Shown: positions 8,265-16,440, counted from the first letter of the stretch. The stretch: 64,000 nucleotides of DNA from Longitalea arenae (GCF_016924755.1 NZ_JAFFJX010000005.1:124001-188000); one strand, 5' to 3'. Numbers and translations: made by a program. The notes: generated by a model from the letters alone, not told the origin.

Positions 8265-11200
8265 ATGAAGTTAACTGCTTTATTATTAGTCCTGTTTGGT
8301 TTACAGATAAGCTTAGCCGCGAGTCCGCAGACCATTACCTTTTCTGGTAAGGACGTCCCGCTTGAAAAGATCTTTGCCGAGGTGAAAACCCAAACCGGTT
8401 ACCTGGTGATGTACAATTACAAAATGATCCGTAATGCACATCCTGTGACCATCACCGTGCACAATGAGCCCTTGCCTTCTTTTATGCAGCAGGTGCTCAA
8501 CCGGCAATCGCTCGATTACAGCATCCTCAACAAGACCATCATCATCAAACGCAAACCCGAAGCACCCGACGTTTCGGTAATCAGGCAGGCGGCCCCTGAA
8601 CAGCCACTACCCATAGATGTAAATGGAAAGGTGACCGATGAAAGCGGTGCACCGCTTTCGGGCGCTACCATTAAAGTAAAAGGCAGTAACCAGGTCACCA
8701 GTTCGGATGCCGCCGGAAATTTCAGTTTTAAAAATCTGAAGGCAGGTGCAGTGTTGGAGGTGTCGTATATAGGCCATATTACCCGCGAGATCAGGCTCGA
8801 TGAAAAGAACAGCATGCCGGTGATCACGCTGCAAAAGGAAGATTCGAAATTGGGCGAGGTAGTGGTGATCGGTTACGGATTCCAAAAGCGCAGGGAAGTT
8901 TCGGCAGCCGTGGCATCGTTCAAACCAACGGAAGAGAACAGCCGGCCGGCATTGAGTGCCGATCAATTGATCCAGGGAAGAATGCCGGGTGTACAGGTGA
9001 GTGCCGGTTCAGGCAGTCCGGGCAGCTCTAACCGGGTATCGGTGCGGGGTATTGGTTCGCTCAGCGCTACCAACGAACCGCTGTATGTGATCGATGGAAT
9101 TCCGGTGGTGCAGCAAAATGCGGCCCTCATTAATATGGGTGAGAACATGAACCCCCTGGCCTTGCTCAATCCCAATGATATTGAGTCGGTAGAAGTGTTG
9201 AAAGATGCGGCCTCTGCCGCCATCTATGGATCCAGAGCTACCAATGGCGTTATCATCATTACAACTAAGTCAGGACGCGCAGGTAAATCAAAATTCACGG
9301 TCGATTATACCACCGGCATTCAGAATGTGCCCAACCTGCATAAAGTAGAGATGGCCAGTTCTGAACAATACCTGCAGGTGATCAATGAAGCGATCGATAA
9401 CTTCAATATGCAAAACAATTACCTGCCCGGCAGCACCAATTATATGCTGCGCAAAGAAAATCCCTACCCCGGCTTGCCGGATACCGACTGGATGGACCTT
9501 GTGTTGCGCACCGCCAGAACACAAAGCGTAGGCTTTTCCGTTACGAGCGGTACTGATAAGACAAAACTGTATATTTCCGGCAACTACCTCAACCAGGAAG
9601 GCGCTGTAAAAACACAAAAGTTTGAGCGGTATACCGGCAAGCTTAACCTCTCGCATAAGTTGAACAGCTGGCTGGAGTTTGGCGCCAATACCAATTTCAG
9701 TTATTCGAGAAATGACCGGGTGCCCGGTTCCAACCTGGGCTCTACGATCATGGCGCGTTCATTACCACAGCGGCCCTTTGACCGGCCTTATAAGCCCAAT
9801 GGCGAATATTATGTGGGTGGAACCGAAGATCTGGTGTACCACAACCCGGTGCAGATCCTGAATGAAGAGAATACCTTCATCAATTCTTATCGCATGCTCG
9901 GCAACTTTTACGGCAGCCTGAACCTTGCGAAAGGTTTGGTGTTCAAATCCGCTTTTGGCGCCGATCTTACGTATACGGTAGATAATGTGCACTACAATGA
10001 AAAACATCCCTACGGAACCGGTGTAGGCAGTTTAACAGATGCCCGCCGCCTTGCTTCCAACCTGTTGTGGGAAAATACCCTCAACTACAACAAGACCTTC
10101 AATAAGCTTGAATTCGGCGCCCTCGCAGGTTACTCATATCAGAAGCTGAACAACTCAACTTCGTCGATCGAAGGGCGCGGTTTTCCATCACCCGCTTTCG
10201 ATGTATTGTCGGTAGCTTCTGAAATTACCAGCGCATCTACCGGTCTTTCTGAAAGCGCCCTCTTGTCGCTGTTCGGCAGAACCAATTTCTCCTGGGATGG
10301 CAAATATTTGCTTGCGCTTTCATTGCGGGCCGATGGTTCCTCAAAATTCGCACCCAATAATCGCTGGGGTTATTTCCCCGCGGTATCGGCAGGCTGGAAT
10401 ATTTCCAACGAGAACTTCTGGAACTGGCAGCATACGCAGGCAAAGCTCAGGGCCAGTTATGGCGCCACGGGTAACCAGGATGGCATCAGCAGTTATGCCT
10501 ACCAGGCACAAATGAGCGGCGGCATGAACTATGGCCTCAGCAGCGGGATTGGCGTAAGCACCAATGGCAATATGAACCTTACCTGGGAAACCGCCCGCCA
10601 GTTCGACATCGGTATCGACCTCAGCCTGCTGAAAGGTAAACTGAATTTCACCGCCGATTACTTCGTAAAGAACACCGACAATCTCTTATATAGCAAACCT
10701 GAACCGGCTACCAGCGGTTTCACCAGCATCATCAGCAATATTGGTTCTATGCGGAATACCGGATTTGAATTCCTTGTAGGCACCAACCTGAATATCGGTA
10801 AAGTACAGTGGTCATCCGATTTCAACATCTCTTTTATCAGGAATAAACTTACCTCGCTCATTGGCAACGACGCCTTATTGATAGGCGATAACCGCACCCT
10901 GAAAGTAGGCGAGGAAGTAGGCAGTCATTATCTGTATAAACAACTGGGCATTTACCAGGATGATAAAGACGTACCTGAACACTTTTATAAGAACGGCGTG
11001 AGGGCCGGAGATGTCATTTACGAAGACATCGACGATAACAAAGCGATCGATGTGAACGACCGGCAGATCGTGGGCTCTTCCAATCCCGACTTCTTTGGTG
11101 GTTGGAACAACAGCTTCCGCTATAAGAATTTTGATCTGAATATTTTCTTCACCTATTCTTCCGGTGCAGAAGTATATGCCAGCTACCGGCTCACGGTCGA

Positions 11201-11585
11201 TCGACTCGGGAACAATTTCGCCAACATCACGGAAAGAGCGGTGAATGAAAGATGGACAGGACCAGGCACCAGCAACAGCACACCTAGAGCCATTTATGGT
11301 TCTACCTGGAATACGCAGAACTCATCGCGATTCATTGAAGACGGGTCCTTCATCCGCCTGCGTTCCCTTAACCTCGGGTATACATTACCGGCGAATGTCA
11401 TCAGCCGCCTGAAAATGACCCGCGTGCGTATATACGCCCAGGCAGATAACCTGTTCCTGCTGACCAGGTATTCAGGTATGGATCCTGAAGTGACCAGCAA
11501 TTTTGATCCCCAATTCATGGGGCAGGACAACCTGATCCTTCCGCAATTACGGGTGATCAATTTTGGCCTGAACATTAGTTTTTAA
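8265..11585 (+). CDS. SusC/RagA TonB-dependent receptor with N-terminal STN signalling domain
   Basis: 1106 residues from the ATG at 8265, which opens a clean signal peptide (MKLTALLLVLFGLQISLAAS). An STN/secretin-like signalling domain spans about residues 25-95 (VPLEKIFAEVKTQTGYLVMY to ILNKTIIIK). A carboxypeptidase-regulatory-like domain follows at about 119-205 (GKVTDESGAPLSGATIKVKG), then the SusC signature LGEVVVIGYGFQKRREVSAAV, the plug (NGVIIITTKSGR) and a 22-strand-type barrel. The STN domain is the partner of the FecR anti-sigma encoded just upstream, so this receptor should both import a substrate and report its presence to the sigma factor. Its susD partner starts 18 bases downstream. 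Confidence 0.95.
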   Translation: MKLTALLLVLFGLQISLAASPQTITFSGKDVPLEKIFAEVKTQTGYLVMYNYKMIRNAHPVTITVHNEPLPSFMQQVLNRQSLDYSILNKTIIIKRKPEAPDVSVIRQAAPEQPLPIDVNGKVTDESGAPLSGATIKVKGSNQVTSSDAAGNFSFKNLKAGAVLEVSYIGHITREIRLDEKNSMPVITLQKEDSKLGEVVVIGYGFQKRREVSAAVASFKPTEENSRPALSADQLIQGRMPGVQVSAGSGSPGSSNRVSVRGIGSLSATNEPLYVIDGIPVVQQNAALINMGENMNPLALLNPNDIESVEVLKDAASAAIYGSRATNGVIIITTKSGRAGKSKFTVDYTTGIQNVPNLHKVEMASSEQYLQVINEAIDNFNMQNNYLPGSTNYMLRKENPYPGLPDTDWMDLVLRTARTQSVGFSVTSGTDKTKLYISGNYLNQEGAVKTQKFERYTGKLNLSHKLNSWLEFGANTNFSYSRNDRVPGSNLGSTIMARSLPQRPFDRPYKPNGEYYVGGTEDLVYHNPVQILNEENTFINSYRMLGNFYGSLNLAKGLVFKSAFGADLTYTVDNVHYNEKHPYGTGVGSLTDARRLASNLLWENTLNYNKTFNKLEFGALAGYSYQKLNNSTSSIEGRGFPSPAFDVLSVASEITSASTGLSESALLSLFGRTNFSWDGKYLLALSLRADGSSKFAPNNRWGYFPAVSAGWNISNENFWNWQHTQAKLRASYGATGNQDGISSYAYQAQMSGGMNYGLSSGIGVSTNGNMNLTWETARQFDIGIDLSLLKGKLNFTADYFVKNTDNLLYSKPEPATSGFTSIISNIGSMRNTGFEFLVGTNLNIGKVQWSSDFNISFIRNKLTSLIGNDALLIGDNRTLKVGEEVGSHYLYKQLGIYQDDKDVPEHFYKNGVRAGDVIYEDIDDNKAIDVNDRQIVGSSNPDFFGGWNNSFRYKNFDLNIFFTYSSGAEVYASYRLTVDRLGNNFANITERAVNERWTGPGTSNSTPRAIYGSTWNTQNSSRFIEDGSFIRLRSLNLGYTLPANVISRLKMTRVRIYAQADNLFLLTRYSGMDPEVTSNFDPQFMGQDNLILPQLRVINFGLNISF

Positions 11586-11603
11586 AAGTTAAATCGGAAT
11601 ACA

Positions 11604-12893
11604 ATGAACCGGCATACACTTATAATATTCGTTTTTTGTGCGATCGCTTTTACCGGCTGTACGAAACTGGATTTTTATCCGCACTCAGCTGCCTCACCGG
11701 ATAATGTATCAGAAAAAGACCTGGACCCATTAATGAAAGGAATGTATAATGCGGTGCAGAACTTTCCGGGCAGGGAATCTTATATCATGTACGACCTGGT
11801 AGGCGGTAATCTTACCGGCGCTTCCGGCGGTAATACGCTGGCCTTTATCAACAATATTCTGCGCACCGATTATTCACTGGTAAGGCAGGATTGGAATGGT
11901 TATTTCCGCGCTTTGTACCAGGTGAACAATGTGCTGCAGATCCTGGAGAAAATGCCTGATTCGGATAAAAAGACCCAGGTAGCCGGCGTAGCGCATTTTT
12001 TAAGAGCACATATCTACTATAACCTCACTACCCGCTGGGGCGATGTACCGCTGATAAAAGTTACCACCTCAGCGCTGGTCTCGCGCACGGCGCAGGCGGA
12101 GATCTGGCAATTCATAGAAGAGGAGTTGCTGGCCGCCATGAACCAGGCGCCTGCATTTATTGCCGGCTTGAATGGTGATTATTATCTGGCATCAAGAGAG
12201 GCGGCCCAGGCGCTTATGGCGCGCGTGAAACTGGCGCAGGGAAAAAACAGCGAAGCGGCTGAGTATGCAGAAAGACTTATCAGCTCGGGTTTATTTCAGC
12301 TCGACCGCTTTGAAAAAATATTCAGGAAGCAGGATAATAAGGAAGTGATCTTTGCATTTGAAAATCTGACCGAAGAATCCAGTATTACCCTCAGTACTTT
12401 ATTTTATACCTACGCACACCCGGTGAAAGGGTCTTATGTGTACAAGCCCACAGACGAGGTAATGAACCTCTACGAAGCCGGCGATAATCGCAAGGCCATC
12501 TCGATAGACACCTATACAAATCTCAACGTGATCAACAAATACCCGAGCGGACAGGCTGGTACTGATCCGGTGATCATCATCCGGCTCGCTGAGATGTACC
12601 TGATCAGTGCGGAGGCGCAGGGCCTTAATGGACTGAACCGGCTGAATCAGTTGCGTGCTGCACGGAATTTGTCAGCGCTCAATCCGTCCTCACTGGAAGA
12701 ATACCAGCAGGCAGTGGCGCTGGAAAGAAGGCGTGAGCTGTTGGCGGAAGGATTTCGCTGGTACGATCTCGTACGTACCGGCAGGGCCGTGAATGAGTTG
12801 GGCATAGAATGGTTCCGGCAGAAATTTCCCATTCCCGATTATGAAAGGCTGGTGAATGAAAACCTGGGCCAGAACGATGGTTATGTTTTTTAA
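11604..12893 (+). CDS. SusD/RagB-family outer-membrane lipoprotein
   Basis: 429 residues, shorter than the other SusD in this window (521). The signal peptide ends in lipobox FTGC with Cys19. SusD landmarks include AHFLRAHIYYNLTTRWGDVPLI, REAAQALMARVKLAQGKNSEAAEYAE, the RLAEMYLISAEAQG helix, and a C-terminal ERRRELLAEGFRWYDLVRTGRA. The gene is 18 bases after the STN-SusC gene, so the two form the transporter pair of this sigma/anti-sigma cluster. The shortness suggests reduced substrate-binding loops, typical of lids for smaller ligands, but that is inference. Confidence 0.93.
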   Translation: MNRHTLIIFVFCAIAFTGCTKLDFYPHSAASPDNVSEKDLDPLMKGMYNAVQNFPGRESYIMYDLVGGNLTGASGGNTLAFINNILRTDYSLVRQDWNGYFRALYQVNNVLQILEKMPDSDKKTQVAGVAHFLRAHIYYNLTTRWGDVPLIKVTTSALVSRTAQAEIWQFIEEELLAAMNQAPAFIAGLNGDYYLASREAAQALMARVKLAQGKNSEAAEYAERLISSGLFQLDRFEKIFRKQDNKEVIFAFENLTEESSITLSTLFYTYAHPVKGSYVYKPTDEVMNLYEAGDNRKAISIDTYTNLNVINKYPSGQAGTDPVIIIRLAEMYLISAEAQGLNGLNRLNQLRAARNLSALNPSSLEEYQQAVALERRRELLAEGFRWYDLVRTGRAVNELGIEWFRQKFPIPDYERLVNENLGQNDGYVF

Positions 12894-12910
12894 AAGAAAA
12901 AAAGACACAC

Positions 12911-13822
12911 ATGCTGCTGAAAAATTATAAAGCATTTGCAATAGGATTATCGCTGCTCGGCTTTGTGGCCTGTAAAAAGGACGAGCCGGTGGAGACCATA
13001 CTCGACAACAACCTGAGTGAAGTATCGAAAGCCCTGCTGGAGAAAACGCAATTGGTAGCCCGGGTTTTTACCGATACAGTGATCGAGGTACATCCCGGCG
13101 TACAAAGTACCGAAATACATTACCTCAGCCGCGAAGGGTATTCCATGCGCTTGTTTGTAATGCGGGTGGATATGAAACAACCCGGATTGGCATTGAAACC
13201 GATCACGCCATTCGGCGGTACCGGGTATGCACGGCAAACGGTTCCCGACATGCTGAAATACATTCAGGGCCCGAACAGTAAACCACTGTTTGCCGCCAAT
13301 TCCGATTTCTTTAATGGCAATACCGGTGAACCCAGGGGTATTGTGTATTTGAATGGACAGGCAGTGCGCACTATCATTCCGGCTGCTGATTGGGGTTATT
13401 TCGGGGTGAGCAAGACCGGTCAGTTGATGCTGGGAGATTCATTGGATTATACACAAAGAAAAGGGGAGATCCTGCATGCGCTGGGCGGGCATCAACGCCT
13501 GGTAAGAAATAAGGTGCTGGAACCGCAAACCGACCAGACCATAGAACCGCGCACCTGCGTAGGGTTTACGGCAGACAATATCCTGTATTTTATGGTGGTG
13601 GATGGCCGCCGGTTCGATTATTCGAATGGCGCTACCTATCAAAAGCTCGGGCAAATGATGCTGGCCGTGGGTGCTGTAGAAGCCATCAACCTCGATGGAG
13701 GAGGTTCTTCAACCTATATGATCAACAATCCCCGCGGCAACATTATGCAGGTACGCAACTGGTCATCAGACGGCGCGCCGCGCGCAGTGGCCAATGGATG
13801 GAGTATTGTATCAACCAATTAA
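12911..13822 (+). CDS. Phosphodiester glycosidase family (NAGPA-like) lipoprotein
   Basis: 303 residues with a lipoprotein signal (lipobox FVAC, Cys21). The domain is the phosphodiester glycosidase / NAGPA family: FAANSDFFNGNTGEPRGIVYLNGQAV, EPRTCVGFTADNILYFMVVDGR and the family's conserved NLDGGGSSTYM near residue 260. Members hydrolyse or bind sugar phosphodiesters, as in mammalian uncovering enzyme and bacterial exopolysaccharide-associated proteins. It follows the SusD gene by 17 bases, so its substrate is probably the one handled by this SusCD pair, perhaps a phosphodiester-containing glycan. That link is inference from gene order. Confidence 0.85.
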   Translation: MLLKNYKAFAIGLSLLGFVACKKDEPVETILDNNLSEVSKALLEKTQLVARVFTDTVIEVHPGVQSTEIHYLSREGYSMRLFVMRVDMKQPGLALKPITPFGGTGYARQTVPDMLKYIQGPNSKPLFAANSDFFNGNTGEPRGIVYLNGQAVRTIIPAADWGYFGVSKTGQLMLGDSLDYTQRKGEILHALGGHQRLVRNKVLEPQTDQTIEPRTCVGFTADNILYFMVVDGRRFDYSNGATYQKLGQMMLAVGAVEAINLDGGGSSTYMINNPRGNIMQVRNWSSDGAPRAVANGWSIVSTN

Positions 13823-13842
13823 AACATCAGATCCTTAACTAT

Positions 13843-15162
13843 ATGATTGCAGTTAAAAGATATCAATGGCTGTTTCTGCTGCCCCTGTTAATTCTCGCAG
13901 CAGCCTGTGAAAAAGACAGCGATACGAATAATAATCCGGTGGATCCGGTGATCGTATCGGTATCACCAGAAAGCGGAACCGGCGCTACCATCGTGAGCAT
14001 TTTAGGAAGAAATTTCAGTCCGGTCGCCGATGAGAATAAAGTACAGTTCAATGGACAGGACGCGATCGTGCTGGATGCCAGTAAGGGCGAGCTGAAAGTA
14101 GTGTCGCCTGCCAATGGGCAAACAGGCAAAATCACTATTACGGTCGGCGATGTTACCCTCGAAGGGCCTGTGTTTACATATAAGGAGCCGGCTAAGGAGT
14201 ACATTGTGTCTACGGTGGCAGGCAATGGTACCGCAGGTTACCAGGATGCGGTAGGGCCCGACGCCCTGTTTGCGGCGCCTGAAGGCGTGTGCCTCGATGC
14301 GCAGGGTAATCTCATTGTTACCGATCGCACCAATAACCGCATCCGGAAGATTGCATTGAACGGAAGCGTTAGCACTATTGCCGGAACCGGCGAAAAAGCA
14401 TTTGCCGATGGACCGGCAGCGGCGGCCAAGTTCAGTTTTCCCTGGCGTTCTGCCATCGACGCACAGGGCAATATTTATGTGGCCGACCGTGATAATCATA
14501 AGATCAGAAAAATAACACCCGATGGAACGGTGAGCACACTGGCAGGCAGCACGGCCGGATATGCAGATGGACAGGGAGTGGCCGCCAAGTTCAACCAGCC
14601 CCTGGATGTGGCCGTTGATGCCAATGGGAACGTGTATGTAGCTGATAACCTCAATCACCGTATCCGGAAGATCACGCCCGGCGGAGCAGTGAGCACGCTG
14701 GCGGGCAGTGCCAGTGGATATAAAGACGGTAGCGGTACGGCAGCCGCTTTTGCCAATCCATCAGGAATAGCCGTTGATGCAGCCGGTAATGTGTTGGTGG
14801 CCGACCGGTTGAACCACCGCATCAGGAAGATTAGCGCTGCCGGTGAGGTGAGCACCCTGGCAGGCGCCGGCACGGTAGGGGCGCTGGACGGCGATGCTAC
14901 TGCCGCCAAATTCAACCAGCCTTATGGAATAGATGTAAACGCGAAAGGCGTAATTGTCGTGGGCGATCTTACGAATAATATGGTGCGGATGATTGATCAG
15001 GGCAAGGTGAGCACACTGGCGGGAACGGTGAGTGGTTTTACCGACGGAGTGGGGACGGCGGCCCGTTTTAACCAGCCGGTGGATGTGGCGATCGATGCAA
15101 ACGGTACTGTGTACGTGGCTGACCTGGGCAATAACCGGGTACGGAAGATTGTGCCGATGTAG
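13843..15162 (+). CDS. IPT/TIG and NHL-repeat lipoprotein
   Basis: 439 residues from the ATG at 13843, which opens a lipoprotein signal (LILAAAC, Cys22); an earlier in-frame ATG at 13798 overlaps the preceding gene and lacks a signal. An IPT/TIG Ig-like domain (about 38-120: IVSVSPESGTGATIVSILGRNFS) precedes an NHL beta-propeller of about six blades, each with a version of VDANGNVYVADNLNHRIRKITPGG followed by VSTLAGS. It lies 20 bases after the phosphodiester glycosidase and ends the cluster. Such IPT-NHL lipoproteins commonly accompany SusCD loci and are thought to be surface glycan-binding proteins. Confidence 0.9.
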   Translation: MIAVKRYQWLFLLPLLILAAACEKDSDTNNNPVDPVIVSVSPESGTGATIVSILGRNFSPVADENKVQFNGQDAIVLDASKGELKVVSPANGQTGKITITVGDVTLEGPVFTYKEPAKEYIVSTVAGNGTAGYQDAVGPDALFAAPEGVCLDAQGNLIVTDRTNNRIRKIALNGSVSTIAGTGEKAFADGPAAAAKFSFPWRSAIDAQGNIYVADRDNHKIRKITPDGTVSTLAGSTAGYADGQGVAAKFNQPLDVAVDANGNVYVADNLNHRIRKITPGGAVSTLAGSASGYKDGSGTAAAFANPSGIAVDAAGNVLVADRLNHRIRKISAAGEVSTLAGAGTVGALDGDATAAKFNQPYGIDVNAKGVIVVGDLTNNMVRMIDQGKVSTLAGTVSGFTDGVGTAARFNQPVDVAIDANGTVYVADLGNNRVRKIVPM

Positions 15163-15315
15163 TGGGTGGTAGAACTGTCAAAAAGGGCCTTTTTAAAAGT
15201 GTATCCGGTTGACGGCGAGCCTGATTTCGGTGATAAATAGTGATTTCCTGAAGGTTATGGGGCTAAACCCGTTGAAATAGTTGAATGCGATAGGAGAAAA
15301 TATCGATAAAAGACC

Positions 15316-15323
15316 TATTTTTG
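15316..15323 (+). promoter_or_regulatory. Candidate -7 box of the tRNA-Arg transcript
   Basis: TATTTTTG matches the Bacteroidota -7 consensus TAnnTTTG and lies 62 bases upstream of the mature tRNA 5' end. No convincing -33 TTG was found at the usual spacing. A hairpin follows at 15326-15345 (CTCCCGA pairing with TCGGGAG), which would sit at the start of the precursor transcript. Confidence 0.4.
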
Positions 15324-15325
15324 CG

Positions 15326-15345
15326 CTCCCGATGAAAGTCGGGAG
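15326..15345 (+). repeat. Small hairpin in the tRNA leader
   Basis: CTCCCGA (15326-15332) pairs perfectly with TCGGGAG (15339-15345) around a 6-base loop. It has no U-tract, so it is not an obvious terminator of the preceding gene. It may be a short dispersed palindrome or a leader structure for tRNA processing. Confidence 0.5.
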
Positions 15346-15419
15346 GTGTGTTTTGAACCGGTAAGCAATTATTGGTTCAAAATAGGACCGGTAGCTCAGC
15401 TGGATAGAGCAGCTGCCTT

Positions 15420-16073
15420 CAAACTTAGGAGCCTTATAAGGGAAACGAAACCTTATAAGTGGATGCCACTATATCGGTGAAACCTTCCTGTACAATGCAG
15501 ATGGCAATACCGAGGAAACTTGAAATCATCTGGTGAAAGGTAAATTCTGATGGTAATAGTTTCATGATTTATCATCATACCAAGAACAAAGGTGATTTAG
15601 GTGTTTTGAAGGTTAAACTGGACCTGTACCTGCAAGGATTTTTGATACTAGCACCTGAAACTGAGCATGCACCATTCGATGTAGTGATTTACAAAGATGG
15701 TGTTTTTAAGTCCGTTCAGGTTAAATTCAGAAATCTTAACAGAAATGGAGTTCTTCAGATCCCTTTTAGAAGTTGTTACAGCACTTCCAAAGGAGTAATG
15801 ACAAAGCTTGTAAACAAGGCAGTTATTGACATTTATGCAGTGTATTGCCCACAAACAGATTCTTGTTATTATTTTGATCCAAAGCATTTCAACAGGTGTA
15901 TAAGTTTAAGGGTAAAAACATCATTGAATAATCAGCAACAAGGAGTTTGGATAGCTGATGATTTCAAAAAGGTTCCGTAGAGACTACACGTGGCACACCT
16001 GAAATGGTGAAGATATAGTCCAGACCACAAATTCTGACGCGAGTCGGAAGCAGGGAAACCTGTAGCGGGTAAG
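15420..16073 (+). ncRNA. Group I self-splicing intron in the tRNA-Arg anticodon
   Basis: The intron is 654 nt. P1: exon CTT plus intron C (15417-15420) pairs with GGAG (15428-15431), placing the required U-G wobble at the 5' splice site. P10: CTTAG (15424-15428) pairs with the first five exon-2 bases, CTAAG (16074-16078). P2: 15433-15441 with 15451-15459. P3: TGCCAC (15464-15469) with GTGGCA (15990-15995). P4: TCGGT (15474-15478) with ACCGA (15509-15513). P6: GGAA (15514-15517) with TTCC (15973-15976). P7: GACTA (15982-15986) with TAGTC (16016-16020), inside the classic AGAGACTA and AAGATATAGTCC core elements. P8: CACC (15996-15999) with GGTG (16006-16009). P9 has a GCGA tetraloop at 16032-16049, and a further hairpin with a GAAA loop is at 16051-16062. 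The last intron base is G (16073). The endonuclease gene sits in the P6 loop. Confidence 0.95.
15564..15980 (+). CDS. Intron-encoded PD-(D/E)XK homing endonuclease (I-Ssp6803I-like)
   Basis: 138 residues, close to the about 150 of I-Ssp6803I, the PD-(D/E)XK endonuclease of a cyanobacterial tRNA-fMet group I intron. The fold's core is visible: a GDLGVLKVKLDLYLQG first helix (10-25), then PFDVVIYKDGVFKSVQVKFR (37-56) containing candidate catalytic Asp39, Gln52 and Lys54. The Asp-to-Gln (13) and Gln-to-Lys (2) spacings match those recalled for I-Ssp6803I. The expected N-terminal acidic residue, at about position 14, is Val here, so activity is uncertain. By family, it should cut intron-less tRNA-Arg(UCU) genes at the anticodon loop and drive intron homing. 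The stop codon (TAG, 15978-15980) lies just before P7, so the last codons double as intron core. By eye the gene is richer in A+T than its neighbours, consistent with transfer. Confidence 0.9.
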   Translation: MIYHHTKNKGDLGVLKVKLDLYLQGFLILAPETEHAPFDVVIYKDGVFKSVQVKFRNLNRNGVLQIPFRSCYSTSKGVMTKLVNKAVIDIYAVYCPQTDSCYYFDPKHFNRCISLRVKTSLNNQQQGVWIADDFKKVP

Positions 16074-16118
16074 CTAAGCAGCAGGTCATTGGTTCGAATC
16101 CAATCCGGTTCACAAGAA

Positions 16119-16147
16119 AGCTTCACTTAAAAAGTGGAGCTTTTTTT
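16119..16147 (+). terminator. Rho-independent terminator of the tRNA transcript
   Basis: AGCTTCACTT (16119-16128) pairs with AAGTGGAGCT (16132-16141) with one G-U pair and a 3-base loop, followed by a run of seven T. It begins six bases after the discriminator base, so the tRNA with its intron looks like a single-gene transcript. Confidence 0.9.
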
Positions 16148-16440
16148 ATGCCCGTACAAGAGCATTTGACTACGGATCAAGAAGTTCAATCAGTCAGCCG
16201 TGGCTCATGCACGGGAATCATCGTCCAATATACGTATTACAGCTATCGCCTGTTGAATGGCCCTTGCTCCCTTGCTGCCCCTGGTGTTCCCGGGATTTTA
16301 CAAATGCCTTATTTATAGAATGCTGCAATTGGCTGCTGATCTCTGGTTGCTTCCTAATTGCTCCTTGTAACTGCCCGGCACAGGCTTTGAAAGTAGTTTT
16401 TGGTAAACCGCTAAGACCTGTTAATGAAAAACCACCCACC
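16148..16440. other. Gene-free stretch before the DUF748 gene
   Basis: 293 bases between the tRNA terminator and the DUF748 start. The DUF748 frame stays open upstream to an ATG at 16207, but its translation there is Cys/Pro/Trp-rich and unlike any signal peptide. I see no RNA gene or strong promoter. Confidence 0.5.

Larger units (their letters stand above)
15385..16112 (+). tRNA. tRNA-Arg(UCU), interrupted by a group I intron
   Basis: Exon 1 is 15385-15419 and exon 2 is 16074-16112. Joined, they give a normal cloverleaf of 74 nt. The acceptor is GGACCGG (15385-15391) with CCGGTTC (16105-16111), including one G-U pair. The D arm is GCTC/GAGC with loop AGCTGGATA. The anticodon stem is GCTGC (15412-15416) with GCAGC (16078-16082) and loop CTTCTAA. 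The variable loop is AGGTC, the T arm ATTGG/CCAAT with loop TTCGAAT, and the discriminator A is at 16112. CCA is not encoded. The anticodon is therefore UCU, split between its first base (U34 at 15419) and second base (C35 at 16074). Only this splice choice gives a 7-base loop together with an exon ending in U and an intron ending in G. Confidence 0.93.

Noticed and set aside
13798-13842. Earlier start for the NHL lipoprotein
   Set aside because: It overlaps the end of the preceding gene and hides the lipoprotein signal; the ATG at 13843 gives a perfect signal with lipobox.
15410-15425. Reading the unspliced anticodon loop as UCA (suppressor or selenocysteine tRNA)
   Set aside because: The 3' anticodon strand is not next to it; the intron core and P1/P10 pairing place the true junction after 15419 and give UCU.
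16207-16440. N-terminal extension of the DUF748 protein
   Set aside because: The translation is Cys/Trp/Pro-rich without family pattern, while the ATG at 16441 opens a normal basic N-terminus and membrane helix.
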